A DNA stretch of 49,049 nt, taken from NCBI GenBank assembly GCA_964580465.1, contig CAZOKJ010000017.1, forward strand, positions 1-49,049, in the 5' to 3' direction. Within the stretch, counting starts at the first letter, position 1. The number at the start of each line of letters is the position of its first letter. The notes under the pieces were generated by a model. It did not search any database. It saw nothing but the letters and a program-made list of their open reading frames with translations, and was not told the DNA's origin. Below are positions 8,297-16,799 of the stretch, one piece after another. This DNA is from Taishania sp964580465. Its GTDB lineage: Bacteria; Bacteroidota; Bacteroidia; Flavobacteriales_D; Crocinitomicaceae. Both the position numbers and the translations under genes were made by a program.

Positions 8297-9001
8297 TTAT
8301 CGTTTGCAATCTTTTGCCTTATCAGCAACAAAATTGGATACTAAAATCTTATTGCGATACCAAATTGATTGCATTGCAATGGTATCATTATTGTGCTTAA
8401 ACTCCAACCAGTGTTCTACCTTAGGTCGCGCTTCAAAATTTGACTTTTCAAAGTTAATTCTTCCCGATTGCACCAACTCTTTGCGAATTTGTTTTACATT
8501 TTGAATTCCAATTGCTTCCATTTGGCACGTTACAATAGCAGTTGAATCAGGATACACCAAATATTCATCTTTAGGAATAGATAAGAATTGTCCATAACCT
8601 GAAGTAGTGTTTTTCACATCGAAAGCAGATTTTTCACCAATTTTTACTTCAGAAATAAAGCTTTCATTAGGAAGTGTAAAGTAAAATTGGTACGTTCCTT
8701 TTTGATCAAATGATTTTTCGATAACATACACTTTGGATTCACCACTTTTGTTGCTCATTTTGAAATTTAACTTTCCATCATTCAGCACCGAAATAATATC
8801 CTCTTTGGTTAATCCTTTTGATTGCATTAACTCCCACTCCACATCGCTTACAGTTAACAAACGATCTAGTACCATGTTCTTCACACGGTTAGATGGAGTC
8901 CAAGAGCAACCACGATTTGGCAATAAAAAAGCAATAACAAAAACTCCAATTGCAAATCCTATTCCATAGTATTTTAAGCGCTTTACAAAACTACTAGCCA
9001 T
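8297..9001 (-). CDS. Membrane-anchored DUF4258-like protein
   Basis: The protein has 234 aa. One N-terminal transmembrane segment (YYGIGFAIGVFVIAFLLP) is followed by the motif NRGCSW. The region ~38-90 (VKNMVLDRLLTVSDVEWELM ... EDIISVLNDGKLNFKMSNKS) resembles the DUF4258 proteins common in Bacteroidota, whose function is unknown. The soluble part is presumably periplasmic. The gene stands alone: 76 bases separate it from lpxD, and a minus-strand -7 element lies just upstream. Family assignment is from memory of the motif. Confidence 0.6.
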   Translation of the reverse strand: MASSFVKRLKYYGIGFAIGVFVIAFLLPNRGCSWTPSNRVKNMVLDRLLTVSDVEWELMQSKGLTKEDIISVLNDGKLNFKMSNKSGESKVYVIEKSFDQKGTYQFYFTLPNESFISEVKIGEKSAFDVKNTTSGYGQFLSIPKDEYLVYPDSTAIVTCQMEAIGIQNVKQIRKELVQSGRINFEKSNFEARPKVEHWLEFKHNNDTIAMQSIWYRNKILVSNFVADKAKDCKR

Positions 9002-9016
9002 TCAAAAAAATTTATG

Positions 9017-9024
9017 CAAAGTTA
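9017..9024 (-). promoter_or_regulatory. -7 element for the DUF4258-like gene
   Basis: On the minus strand this reads TAACTTTG, matching TAnnTTTG, 15 bases ahead of the ATG at 9001. No clear -33 element is seen. Confidence 0.45.
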
Positions 9025-9129
9025 ACTAAAAATCTAAAATAATAGCGTATTCTTGCAGTGTGTTGCAGTTCTGAATTGAAATCGAATGAAAAATCGAACG
9101 AAAGTAACGAGTATTTAAAATAAAAATCG

Positions 9130-9137
9130 TAATTTTG
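9130..9137 (+). promoter_or_regulatory. -7 element for the small membrane protein and pth
   Basis: TAATTTTG is an exact TAnnTTTG match ending five bases before the ATG at 9143, which suggests a leaderless or very short-leader mRNA. A -33 TTG at the usual spacing is not obvious. Confidence 0.45.
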
Positions 9138-9142
9138 TGTTC

Positions 9143-9394
9143 ATGAACAAGCGAATAATCACCCTAATAGTTGCAATGATTGTCATTGTTTTGCTCGATA
9201 TCAGTTTTGGCCAAGGTTGTTCTCAATGTAAATTAATCTCTGAACAATCAGCTGAGGCAGGCGAAGCTTCATTTGCAACTAACATCAACAAAGGAATTTT
9301 ATTCCTATTAGCTATTCCTTATGTAATCTTAGCAATTGCTTTAAGAAAACACATCGTCAAGCTTGTAAAAAACCTATTTGGTTCTGCTTCTTAA
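9143..9394 (+). CDS. Small membrane protein, 83 aa
   Basis: I do not recognise a family. Two hydrophobic segments are visible: residues ~3-22 (RIITLIVAMIVIVLLDISFG, signal peptide or helix) and ~52-67 (GILFLLAIPYVILAIAL), joined by a short loop with a CSQC pair. It could be a two-helix inner-membrane protein or a cleaved precursor with one helix. ATG 9143 is preferred over GTG 9137, which overlaps the -7 element. It ends 21 bases before pth on the same strand, so the two are likely cotranscribed. Confidence 0.7.
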   Translation: MNKRIITLIVAMIVIVLLDISFGQGCSQCKLISEQSAEAGEASFATNINKGILFLLAIPYVILAIALRKHIVKLVKNLFGSAS

Positions 9395-9415
9395 TAATCC
9401 ATTCTTTTTTATCCC

Positions 9416-9979
9416 ATGAAGTATCTTATTATTGGACTTGGAAATCCTGGTGAAAAATACGCCAATACGCGACACAATATCGGTTTTAAAGTAGTTGAAG
9501 CTTTCGCTAAAGAACAAGGAGCAAGTTTTAAGATTGACAAAACGGCAGAAGTAGCACATGCAAAATTTAAAGGTAGAACAATTGTTTTAATCAAACCGAC
9601 TACTTTTATGAATTTGAGTGGAAAAGCTGTCAATTATTGGATGCAAGCTGAAAAAATTCCTTTAGAAAACATATTGGTTATTACGGATGACTTAGCTTTA
9701 CCATTTGGAAAGTTACGCATGAAGGGAAAAGGTAGTGATGGTGGTCACAATGGTTTAAAAGATATTCAAGCTGTTCTCAAATCACAAAATTATGCTCGTT
9801 TACGCTTTGGCGTTGGGAATGATTTTCACAAAGGACAACAAGCTGATTATGTCTTAGGGGAGTGGACAGCCGAAGAAAATGAGCAATTAGAAGAGCGCAT
9901 CAAAATTGCAACCGAGTTTATAAAGGGATTTTCTACAATTGGGTTAGAAATGACCATGACCAACTGGAACAATAAATAA
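9416..9979 (+). CDS. pth: Peptidyl-tRNA hydrolase
   Basis: Pth cleaves the ester bond of peptidyl-tRNAs that drop off ribosomes, recycling tRNA. Family residues are all visible: N10 (GLGNPG), H20 (NTRHNIGF), the MNLSGKAV segment, the aspartate of ITDDLALPFG and the KGKGSDGGHNGLK loop. Length 187 aa is normal. It converges on the glycosyltransferase gene with 10 bases between stops. Confidence 0.96.
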   Translation: MKYLIIGLGNPGEKYANTRHNIGFKVVEAFAKEQGASFKIDKTAEVAHAKFKGRTIVLIKPTTFMNLSGKAVNYWMQAEKIPLENILVITDDLALPFGKLRMKGKGSDGGHNGLKDIQAVLKSQNYARLRFGVGNDFHKGQQADYVLGEWTAEENEQLEERIKIATEFIKGFSTIGLEMTMTNWNNK

Positions 9980-9989
9980 AACTACTTCA

Positions 9990-11513
9990 TCAATTATTTT
10001 CATCGTATCCATGTTGAATGTATTCTTTTTTAGCATTGGTGTTGACGAAGTATTTTTTTGAAACTTCAATATATGTTTCATTAAAACCTGGTAAATAATT
10101 AATACCTAAACACATGCCCAAATGTCCTCCAATAGCTACTTGTTTTGGATTGGATTCGTAAATTGATTTCACTCGTTCTACATATTTATTGAGACGCTCT
10201 TTATGGTAAAATCCTGAAGCTGGAATTTTGTCTCCAAACAAATAATTCCATTTCCATTGCATCATTCCATCAGTAATATAAATAGCCTTAACATCAAGTT
10301 CATCAGCTTTGTTGTAAAAAGCTTCAAATGCTTTGGTTTCATTCACTCCTGCATCAAACCAATCAAACGCAAATCGATTAGCTACACCAACACCAGCAAC
10401 AGAAATAAAAGAGAGCAAAACAAGCACATACAAAGTCACCTTGTGTTCCTTGTTTTTACTTATAAAATAAAACAGCCAAAAAAGTAAACCGGTAAATAGA
10501 CCTATCCAATACCTTGGCGCTGGCAAACGCACCGTTGACACCATGAATAGATAGAGAAGCACAACCACTGCAATAAAAACAACAATACGCAGTTCCTTAA
10601 AGCGTTCTTTTGCACTTGCCCAAACAATGAATCCTGCAGCGAGAACTAAAAACGAATTTATCAAAATGTCCCACCAAAGCGGACGTTCCATGTTCATTCC
10701 ATAATAATGTAAGCCACTAAACCCTGCAACAATGCCCTTCTTTTGACCTTGAAAATGTGTTTTTTGTGCTTGCCAATCAAGAATTAATGTTGGTTTTTCC
10801 CAAGCAACGTCAGTATTGGTTCCAAAATACTTAACCATTCCTATTGTTAAAACAGCACTCACTCCGATGATTATTCCAGACTTTAGCAAAGAAGGCAATT
10901 TAAAAAACCAAGCTGCAATAAAAGGCAAAATTGCCAAAAGAATAAATACATGACTTTCATATAATAGCCCAATAAGAATACCTATAATAATCAACGTTTG
11001 ATTGCCTTTCGATGGTTTAACCGTGTAATAATAAGCCATTGCTGCCAACACAAAAGCTGTTAAATATCCACCTCTTACCATCATTCCCCACAGGTACCAA
11101 GTAGGAAACATTACAACTAAGACAAGTAGCATCCACTTTATTCGATTATTCAACTGGTGGAGTGAAATGGCTTTAAAAATGTAGACCAATCCCAAACTAT
11201 ACAAAAGCAAACCACCCAAACGTAAAGACCAAATAGAAGCTCCAAAAATAGCCTCGAACAATGCAACGGGAATTACTTCAAAAGTTGAAAGTCCATAGTT
11301 TTGTCCTGCAAAATAAATAGGAAACTGTTTACCAGCCAAAAGTTCTTGCGCCATGATTCCGATAATTGCCTCATCTCCATCAAAATGAAAATGGTCAGAG
11401 AGAAACAACGGAATCCTAACCAAAATAGACAAAGCAAAAAACACCATCCATAAGCCTGCGAACCGTACAGTTGGTTGATTTGAAACAAATGACCATTTTT
11501 CTTGATTATTCAT
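9990..11513 (-). CDS. Polytopic GT-C type membrane glycosyltransferase (ArnT/PMT-like)
   Basis: The protein has 507 aa and about ten or more hydrophobic helices. The first extracytoplasmic loop, after helix 1, carries an acidic motif (FHFDGDEAIIGIMAQELLAG) like the DE/DD catalytic loop of polyprenyl-phosphate-sugar transferases of families GT39/GT83. The C-terminal ~120 residues are soluble and would face the periplasm. It probably moves a sugar from a lipid carrier onto protein or surface glycan; donor and acceptor are unknown. It is a single-gene unit without obvious pathway neighbours. Confidence 0.65.
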   Translation of the reverse strand: MNNQEKWSFVSNQPTVRFAGLWMVFFALSILVRIPLFLSDHFHFDGDEAIIGIMAQELLAGKQFPIYFAGQNYGLSTFEVIPVALFEAIFGASIWSLRLGGLLLYSLGLVYIFKAISLHQLNNRIKWMLLVLVVMFPTWYLWGMMVRGGYLTAFVLAAMAYYYTVKPSKGNQTLIIIGILIGLLYESHVFILLAILPFIAAWFFKLPSLLKSGIIIGVSAVLTIGMVKYFGTNTDVAWEKPTLILDWQAQKTHFQGQKKGIVAGFSGLHYYGMNMERPLWWDILINSFLVLAAGFIVWASAKERFKELRIVVFIAVVVLLYLFMVSTVRLPAPRYWIGLFTGLLFWLFYFISKNKEHKVTLYVLVLLSFISVAGVGVANRFAFDWFDAGVNETKAFEAFYNKADELDVKAIYITDGMMQWKWNYLFGDKIPASGFYHKERLNKYVERVKSIYESNPKQVAIGGHLGMCLGINYLPGFNETYIEVSKKYFVNTNAKKEYIQHGYDENN

Positions 11514-11612
11514 ACTTGCTTTGTTATTATTTTAGAAGGTTATTCATTACATTTTTAAATACAAGTTGTTAAAAGTACAAACTTTTAAGTCAGAAAACGC
11601 ACTAAATCAAAT

Positions 11613-11649
11613 AAAAAAAGCCGCTCCCCTGTAGCTGGAGCGACTTTTT
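11613..11649 (-). terminator. Rho-independent terminator of the dcw operon
   Basis: The arms 11615-11627 and 11637-11649 pair around a 9-base loop. In minus-strand RNA the one plus-strand mismatch becomes a U-G wobble, giving a continuous 13-bp stem followed by a T-run of seven. It lies 51 bases after the yqeY stop, marking the end of the mraZ-yqeY transcript. Confidence 0.85.
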
Positions 11650-11699
11650 AACGACAATAGATATTTGTTGTTTTTGTAGAATGCTACTTTTTGAGAAGA

Positions 11700-12149
11700 T
11701 TATTTAGATAATTCTTCTTTAACCAAAGCAGAAATAACTTTTCCATCTGCTTTACCAGCCAATTCTTTTGTTAAAACGCCCATAACTTTCCCCATATCTT
11801 GAGGTCCAGCAGCGCCAACAGATTGAATGGCTTTTTGAACTTCTGTTCTAATCTCATCTTCAGAAAGTTGTTTCGGCATGTATTCTTCAATTACTTTCGC
11901 CTGAAACATCTCTTCATCAGCAAGATCTTGACGTCCTTGTTCCACATACAAATTGTATGTGTCTAAACGTTGCTTATACAATTTCAAAACAATTTTAGCC
12001 GCAACTTCATCCGTTACTTCTGAATTAGCTCCAGAAGTTGCTTCCAACATTAATTTTGATTTAATGTCACGCAATGCAGCCAAGCGTTCTTTCTCCTTGG
12101 CTAACATTGCTGCTTTTATGTCTGCATTAATTTTGTCTGTAAAACTCAT
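11700..12149 (-). CDS. yqeY: GatB/YqeY-domain protein
   Basis: At 149 aa this is a stand-alone YqeY, related to the helical tail domain of the amidotransferase subunit GatB (motif MSFTDKINADIKAAMLAKEK; later GKVMGVLTKELAGKADGKVI). A role in tRNA-dependent amidation or tRNA binding is assumed for the family but not shown. It starts one base after the ftsZ stop, so it is the last gene of the division operon. Confidence 0.92.
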   Translation of the reverse strand: MSFTDKINADIKAAMLAKEKERLAALRDIKSKLMLEATSGANSEVTDEVAAKIVLKLYKQRLDTYNLYVEQGRQDLADEEMFQAKVIEEYMPKQLSEDEIRTEVQKAIQSVGAAGPQDMGKVMGVLTKELAGKADGKVISALVKEELSK

Positions 12150-12150
12150 A

Positions 12151-13797
12151 TTAATCTACATTATCATGTAAAAAGGAATTACCACCTCTCAATCTACCTT
12201 CACCATTTTCATCTCTACCAACAGAATAACGAGAAGAAGATGCATCAGAGCTATAACTGTTGTGTTGATCAAGAGCAATATTACGACGAGCGTAAGCAGG
12301 CTCTTTTTCCAATTCTAAAACGCCATCCGCCTTTTTCAAACGAGCTGTGTATTCATGAATACGATTCATGCGCTCTTGTTGTTTGCGTTGTTGTTCCTCT
12401 GGAGACAAAACAGGTCTTGTTATTTCATCTGCACAAGTTGCATTCATAGAAAGCTCTTCTTCGTCTTCTAATGTGTGAAAAATTGTTTTAGAAGATTCAA
12501 CAATCACTTCCTTTTCTGCTGTAAATTCAACAGTCGTCTCTTCTGTTTGGAAGTCCCAATTAAACTCACCTTGTTCCACTTCATCCTCTAAAGACAAACG
12601 GTTAATTGCTTCTTCTTTTGCAGGTTCAGGAACAATAGGAGCAGCTGAAATAGGTTGCTCTACAATAGGCTCTGACTTTTGAATAATATAAGGTTCTGCT
12701 TGTTCTTCTTTAATTTCCTTTGCCCCCATAAACGTATTTGTTTCCACAGGGGAATTCATGGGAGTAGTAATCTCATTTGTTTTTTCTTCAGGTAATACTA
12801 AACGTTGTTTTTCTGGAGCTTTTTCAAATCCTGTAATTGGAGACGAAGAGAAACCTGTTGCAATAACTGTTACACTCAATTTATTACCTAAAGTAGGATC
12901 ATACCCGTGTCCAAAAATAATCTCCGCAGATTGTCCTGCTTCATCTTGGATGTAGTCAGTAATTTCTGCCATTTCATCCATTGTGATTTCAGCATCACCG
13001 TATGTAATGTTCAACAATACGTACTTAGCTCCTTCAATATCATTATCATTTAACAATGGAGAAGCTAATGCTGATTGTACAGCAACCAACGCTCTATTTT
13101 CACCTTCAGCAGACGCACTACCCATGATGGCAACACCAGAATCGCGCATTACAGTATTTACGTCATTTAAGTCAGTGTTGATGATACCAGTCACAGAAAT
13201 TACTTCAGCAATACCTTTAGCAGCCACGCTCAACACGTCATCAGCCTGAGCAAATGCTTGTCCGATAGGTAAGTTACCAGTCATTTCACGTAAACGTTCA
13301 TTGCTAATAATCAACAAAGCATCTACATTTTTGCGCATTTGTTCCAAGCCTTCTTCTGCTTGTACACGGCGTTTTTTACCTTCAAATGCAAAAGGAACAG
13401 TAACAATACCTACAGTTAAAATTCCCATTTCTTTTGCTACGTTAGCGATTACAGGAGCCGCACCTGTACCAGTTCCACCACCCATTCCGGCAGTGATAAA
13501 TACCATTTTCGTATTGTTAGCCAATAAGTCGCGCAACTCTTCAATATTTTCGATCGCTGCGTTTTTACCAACTTCAGGAATAGATCCCGCACCTCTACCT
13601 GAGGTTAAAGAAGGACCTAACTGAACTTTAAAAGGCACTGGAGAAATATCCAATGCTTGCTTGTCTGTGTTACAAACGATAAAGTCCACTCCGATAATCC
13701 CTTGATTATACATGTGGTTAACAGCATTACTACCACCACCTCCTACACCAATTACTTTGATGATTGAAGCATTTTCTTTTGGTAAATCAAATTCCAT
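12151..13797 (-). CDS. ftsZ: Cell division GTPase FtsZ with long C-terminal tail
   Basis: FtsZ polymerises at midcell to form the division ring. Residues ~1-320 are the tubulin-like core: IGVGGGGSNAV, the GTP-binding GGGTGTGAAPVIA motif, and the synergy loop NTDLNDVNTVM with both catalytic acidic residues. The remaining ~230 residues form an acidic, Glu/Pro-rich linker and the conserved tail (EPAYARRNIAL and the terminal SFLHDNVD), the likely site for FtsA and other partners. At 548 aa it is longer than enterobacterial FtsZ (~380), as usual in Bacteroidota. A GH16 gene separates it from ftsA. Confidence 0.98.
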   Translation of the reverse strand: MEFDLPKENASIIKVIGVGGGGSNAVNHMYNQGIIGVDFIVCNTDKQALDISPVPFKVQLGPSLTSGRGAGSIPEVGKNAAIENIEELRDLLANNTKMVFITAGMGGGTGTGAAPVIANVAKEMGILTVGIVTVPFAFEGKKRRVQAEEGLEQMRKNVDALLIISNERLREMTGNLPIGQAFAQADDVLSVAAKGIAEVISVTGIINTDLNDVNTVMRDSGVAIMGSASAEGENRALVAVQSALASPLLNDNDIEGAKYVLLNITYGDAEITMDEMAEITDYIQDEAGQSAEIIFGHGYDPTLGNKLSVTVIATGFSSSPITGFEKAPEKQRLVLPEEKTNEITTPMNSPVETNTFMGAKEIKEEQAEPYIIQKSEPIVEQPISAAPIVPEPAKEEAINRLSLEDEVEQGEFNWDFQTEETTVEFTAEKEVIVESSKTIFHTLEDEEELSMNATCADEITRPVLSPEEQQRKQQERMNRIHEYTARLKKADGVLELEKEPAYARRNIALDQHNSYSSDASSSRYSVGRDENGEGRLRGGNSFLHDNVD

Positions 13798-13822
13798 TGT
13801 TCTTTCTATTTATTGTCGTTTT

Positions 13823-14659
13823 TTACTTTTCTTTATAAACCCTCACATAATCCACCAATAATTTTTGTGGCATCAATGAATCGTTTACTTCTTCATCTCG
13901 ATTAACAGCTGTATTGAAGATAAGTGCTACAGGATCTACAATTCCATGCTTTTTAATCGTATGAATTCGTTTTCCATCTACATAAAAACGAATTTTTTTC
14001 TTATTCCATTCCAACCCGTACACATGCCAATCTTGCCAACGGTATCCTTTAATCGTATTGACAACTTTAAAATAATTGCCAATTTCAGGACATCCTTTCT
14101 CGTAACTTTCTTTATCTGGAGTGCAATAATCTTTATGAATGTTCATTGTTATTGTATTCTCCCCCATTGTTCCGAGCATTTCAGCTATGTCAATCTCAGC
14201 AGCATTGCTAAAGTGTTTTGCACTTCCTCCTCTAAACGTCCAAAACGCTGGTAATAAAGCTCGCTGATACGGAAATTGTATTCTCGCTTCAATAAAACCA
14301 AACTGCGTATCAAAACGCTTATTAGATTCAACCCATGCCGATGTGTACTCGTACGGTGACGCTTCACGGTACTGTTTTACGCAGTGCCAATCTGGATCTA
14401 GTGCCCAATATGGACATCCGTATTGCTCTGCTTTTGTTTCAATCACTAAGTTTCCATTCTCTACATAAGCATTCTTTGCTAAGTAAACTTGGCGCTCGCC
14501 ATAGTGATCAAAATTATCTTTTTTGGTCCAAATCGTTTCATCAAAGTAATGAAATTCATCGTTCCAAACCAGTACCCATTTTTCGCTTTTCATTCCAACT
14601 TGTCCCAATGTTGAGAACCAAGTCAGCATCAAACTAACAATGGATACTACTTGTTTCAT
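13823..14659 (-). CDS. Secreted glycoside hydrolase family 16 (beta-glucanase-like) inside the dcw operon
   Basis: The protein has 278 aa. A signal peptide (MKQVVSIVSLMLTWFSTLGQ) is followed by a GH16 beta-sandwich. The catalytic signature EIDIAE is intact: E155 nucleophile, D157, E160 acid/base. Other family landmarks are WNDEF, YTSAWVESN, FGFIEARIQFP, LLPAFWTF, DWHVYGLEW and the final VDYVRVYKE. GH16 enzymes cleave or transfer beta-1,3/1,4-glucans, carrageenan, agarose or chitin-glucan links; the substrate here is unknown. Its ATG immediately follows the ftsA stop (TAAATG) and its stop is 25 bases before ftsZ, so it is embedded in the division transcript. No sorting domain is present, so the enzyme is probably periplasmic. 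Confidence 0.92.
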   Translation of the reverse strand: MKQVVSIVSLMLTWFSTLGQVGMKSEKWVLVWNDEFHYFDETIWTKKDNFDHYGERQVYLAKNAYVENGNLVIETKAEQYGCPYWALDPDWHCVKQYREASPYEYTSAWVESNKRFDTQFGFIEARIQFPYQRALLPAFWTFRGGSAKHFSNAAEIDIAEMLGTMGENTITMNIHKDYCTPDKESYEKGCPEIGNYFKVVNTIKGYRWQDWHVYGLEWNKKKIRFYVDGKRIHTIKKHGIVDPVALIFNTAVNRDEEVNDSLMPQKLLVDYVRVYKEK

Positions 14660-15976
14660 TTATTCTTCATCAATAAAAAGACGTTTTCCTCCTTCAACAA
14701 GCTTTTCAAAAAGTCCAAATCGTTTAGTAGGCTTAGCAACCAATTCTTCTGGTTTTTCTGCCACAACTTCTTCTTTTTTCGGAATTGTATTTTCCACTTG
14801 ATAAGGAACATCTCTTCCTTCGTAGTAATTAAATCCACTCAACACCAAACCAATCCCTGTTGCATACATTGGGCTTGCAAAGCGCTCTTGATGGTTTGCA
14901 ATATGTTCATTTGGATAACCAATGCGCGCATCCATTCCTGTAACGTATGAAACCAACTGAGTTAAGTGCTTCAATTGTGCACCACCTCCAGTTACTACAA
15001 CACCACCAATCAATCGTCTTTTTAAACCAGAACTAGTGATATGATAATCTACCAATTCCATGATTTCTTGCATACGAGCATTGATGATATTCGCTAAGTT
15101 AACAACTGATATTTCACGTTGCTCACGCCCTCTCAAACCAGGAATGCAAACCACATCATTCGCTTGGCATTCGCTTGGCAAAGCAGATCCAAATTTCACT
15201 TTCAAACGTTCAGCATCACGTCGCATAATCATGCAACCTTCTTTCACGTCTTCTGTAATCGTATTTCCTCCAAAAGGAATGATTGCTGTATGTTGCAAAA
15301 TTCCTTCATAGAAAATTGCCACGTCAGTTGTACCACCACCGATATCAACCAAAACAACTCCAGCATCTTTTTCATCTTGACTTAAAACAGCTTCTGATGA
15401 TGCCATAGGTTCTAACACCATATCAACCATAGTCAAACCAGCGTCATTAACACTTCTAGCAATGTTTGTACAAGAACCAACGTCACCAGAAATAACATGG
15501 AAATTCGCTTCAAATCGCTTTCCGACATAACCCATAGGGTCAACAATATCCTTCTCGTCATCAATAGCATATTGCTTAGGGATAACAGTTACAATTTGCT
15601 CACCTGGAGGCATAACCATTTTGTACATGTCAGCAACCAAAGCTTCAATGTCATCCTTAGAAATCAATTTATCTCTATCCTCACGAGTAATCATCGCTCG
15701 GTGTTGACGACTTTGAATGTGCTGTCCAGCAACGCCAACAAAAACAGATTGAATGGAGTATTCTTGTGCACCATCCAATGAAACAGTTGCTTGTCTAACC
15801 GCAGCCTTAATCGATTCAATCGTTTTTTCAAGGCTATGAACAGACCCTCTCACCACGCCAAGCGACTCAGCTTGACCAAACGAAAGAATTTCTAGCTTTC
15901 CGTGTTCATTCTTTTGCCCTACGAAACATGCAATTTTCGTAGTTCCTATATCCAATCCAACAACCAATCTTGACAT
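14660..15976 (-). CDS. ftsA: Cell division protein FtsA
   Basis: FtsA is the actin-like ATPase that tethers FtsZ to the membrane. Phosphate-binding motifs are visible: VGLDIGTTKIACFVG (phosphate 1), VLVDIGGGTTDVAIF (phosphate 2) and VVVTGGGAQLKHL (adenosine region). The 1C subdomain (SIQSVFVGVAGQHI) lies between. The C-terminal FGLFEKLVEGGKRLF is an amphipathic membrane-targeting helix. It starts 10 bases after ftsQ and abuts the GH16 gene. Confidence 0.97.
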   Translation of the reverse strand: MSRLVVGLDIGTTKIACFVGQKNEHGKLEILSFGQAESLGVVRGSVHSLEKTIESIKAAVRQATVSLDGAQEYSIQSVFVGVAGQHIQSRQHRAMITREDRDKLISKDDIEALVADMYKMVMPPGEQIVTVIPKQYAIDDEKDIVDPMGYVGKRFEANFHVISGDVGSCTNIARSVNDAGLTMVDMVLEPMASSEAVLSQDEKDAGVVLVDIGGGTTDVAIFYEGILQHTAIIPFGGNTITEDVKEGCMIMRRDAERLKVKFGSALPSECQANDVVCIPGLRGREQREISVVNLANIINARMQEIMELVDYHITSSGLKRRLIGGVVVTGGGAQLKHLTQLVSYVTGMDARIGYPNEHIANHQERFASPMYATGIGLVLSGFNYYEGRDVPYQVENTIPKKEEVVAEKPEELVAKPTKRFGLFEKLVEGGKRLFIDEE

Positions 15977-15986
15977 ATACTGTTTT

Positions 15987-16799
15987 TTATTCTTTTCTTT
16001 TACAAACGATTTGATCCTTAAACTTCAATGAAACTTCGCTATACTTGTTCCACCCTTCAAAAGGAATTGCCTCGTTGTAAAATATCTTTAATTTTTCAAA
16101 TTTTTCTTTCACTTCCTCGTCTGTGTAAGCAGACCCAAAAATGATTTTTTGTCCACCAATCAAAGGTATTAAGACAAAGTCTCCATTGTTTTCCAGGTGA
16201 ATTTGGCCTATCAACGATTGCATGAGTGGATCATTGCAAACATACTTCGAAATTCGATACAAATCATCAATTTTTCGAATAGTTTTCAAGGTATCATTGT
16301 TAATAATTTTTGCTACATTTTCTTGCCCCAATTTGTCAGGTATTTCTCCTGTAGCAATCATCACTCTGGCTATGTGTTCACGGGAGCTGCTAACCGTTGT
16401 ACCATCAGAATCTAGAAAGAAATCTTGACCAAATTTATTGTAGATTCTAAGAATCGGTTTTTTCAATTCAACAACAATCTCCCACGTTCCATTCAAATGA
16501 GTAAAAACACGAACAGATTTTATTTCCTCCATAGAAGCTATGTTTTTTTCAATCGCTTCTACATTCAAATCCTTAACTCGTTGACCTGAAAACAAATAAT
16601 TATCTTTTCTCAATCGTGCTACAATCTCATCTTGTGTTAAAAAAGCATTTTCTCCTTCAACTTGTACAGTTACAGCAGGAGCAGTTAAGAGCGATTCTTG
16701 AACCGTCTTTTGAGCAATAATTAGCGCGCTAACAACAGCCGCTAAAAACAAACTCCACAATGCTATTTTAACCCATTTTTTCACGCCAGTTTTTTTCAA
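15987..16799 (-). CDS. ftsQ: FtsQ/DivIB-like cell division protein
   Basis: FtsQ is a bitopic protein that links cytoplasmic and periplasmic divisome parts. The short basic N-terminus (MKKTGVKKWVK) precedes one transmembrane helix (IALWSLFLAAVVSALIIA). A POTRA-like region follows (VEGENAFLTQDEIVARLRK ... EEIKSVRVFTHLNGTWEIVVELKKPI) and then a beta domain. At 270 aa it fits the family; identity rests on shape, weak motifs and position between murC and ftsA. Its start overlaps the murC 3' end by 32 bases. Confidence 0.88.
   Translation of the reverse strand: MKKTGVKKWVKIALWSLFLAAVVSALIIAQKTVQESLLTAPAVTVQVEGENAFLTQDEIVARLRKDNYLFSGQRVKDLNVEAIEKNIASMEEIKSVRVFTHLNGTWEIVVELKKPILRIYNKFGQDFFLDSDGTTVSSSREHIARVMIATGEIPDKLGQENVAKIINNDTLKTIRKIDDLYRISKYVCNDPLMQSLIGQIHLENNGDFVLIPLIGGQKIIFGSAYTDEEVKEKFEKLKIFYNEAIPFEGWNKYSEVSLKFKDQIVCKRKE

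Noticed and set aside
13301..13624. Plus-strand ORF of 107 aa antisense to ftsZ
   Set aside because: It is the complement of the conserved FtsZ GTPase domain; no independent signal for a gene.
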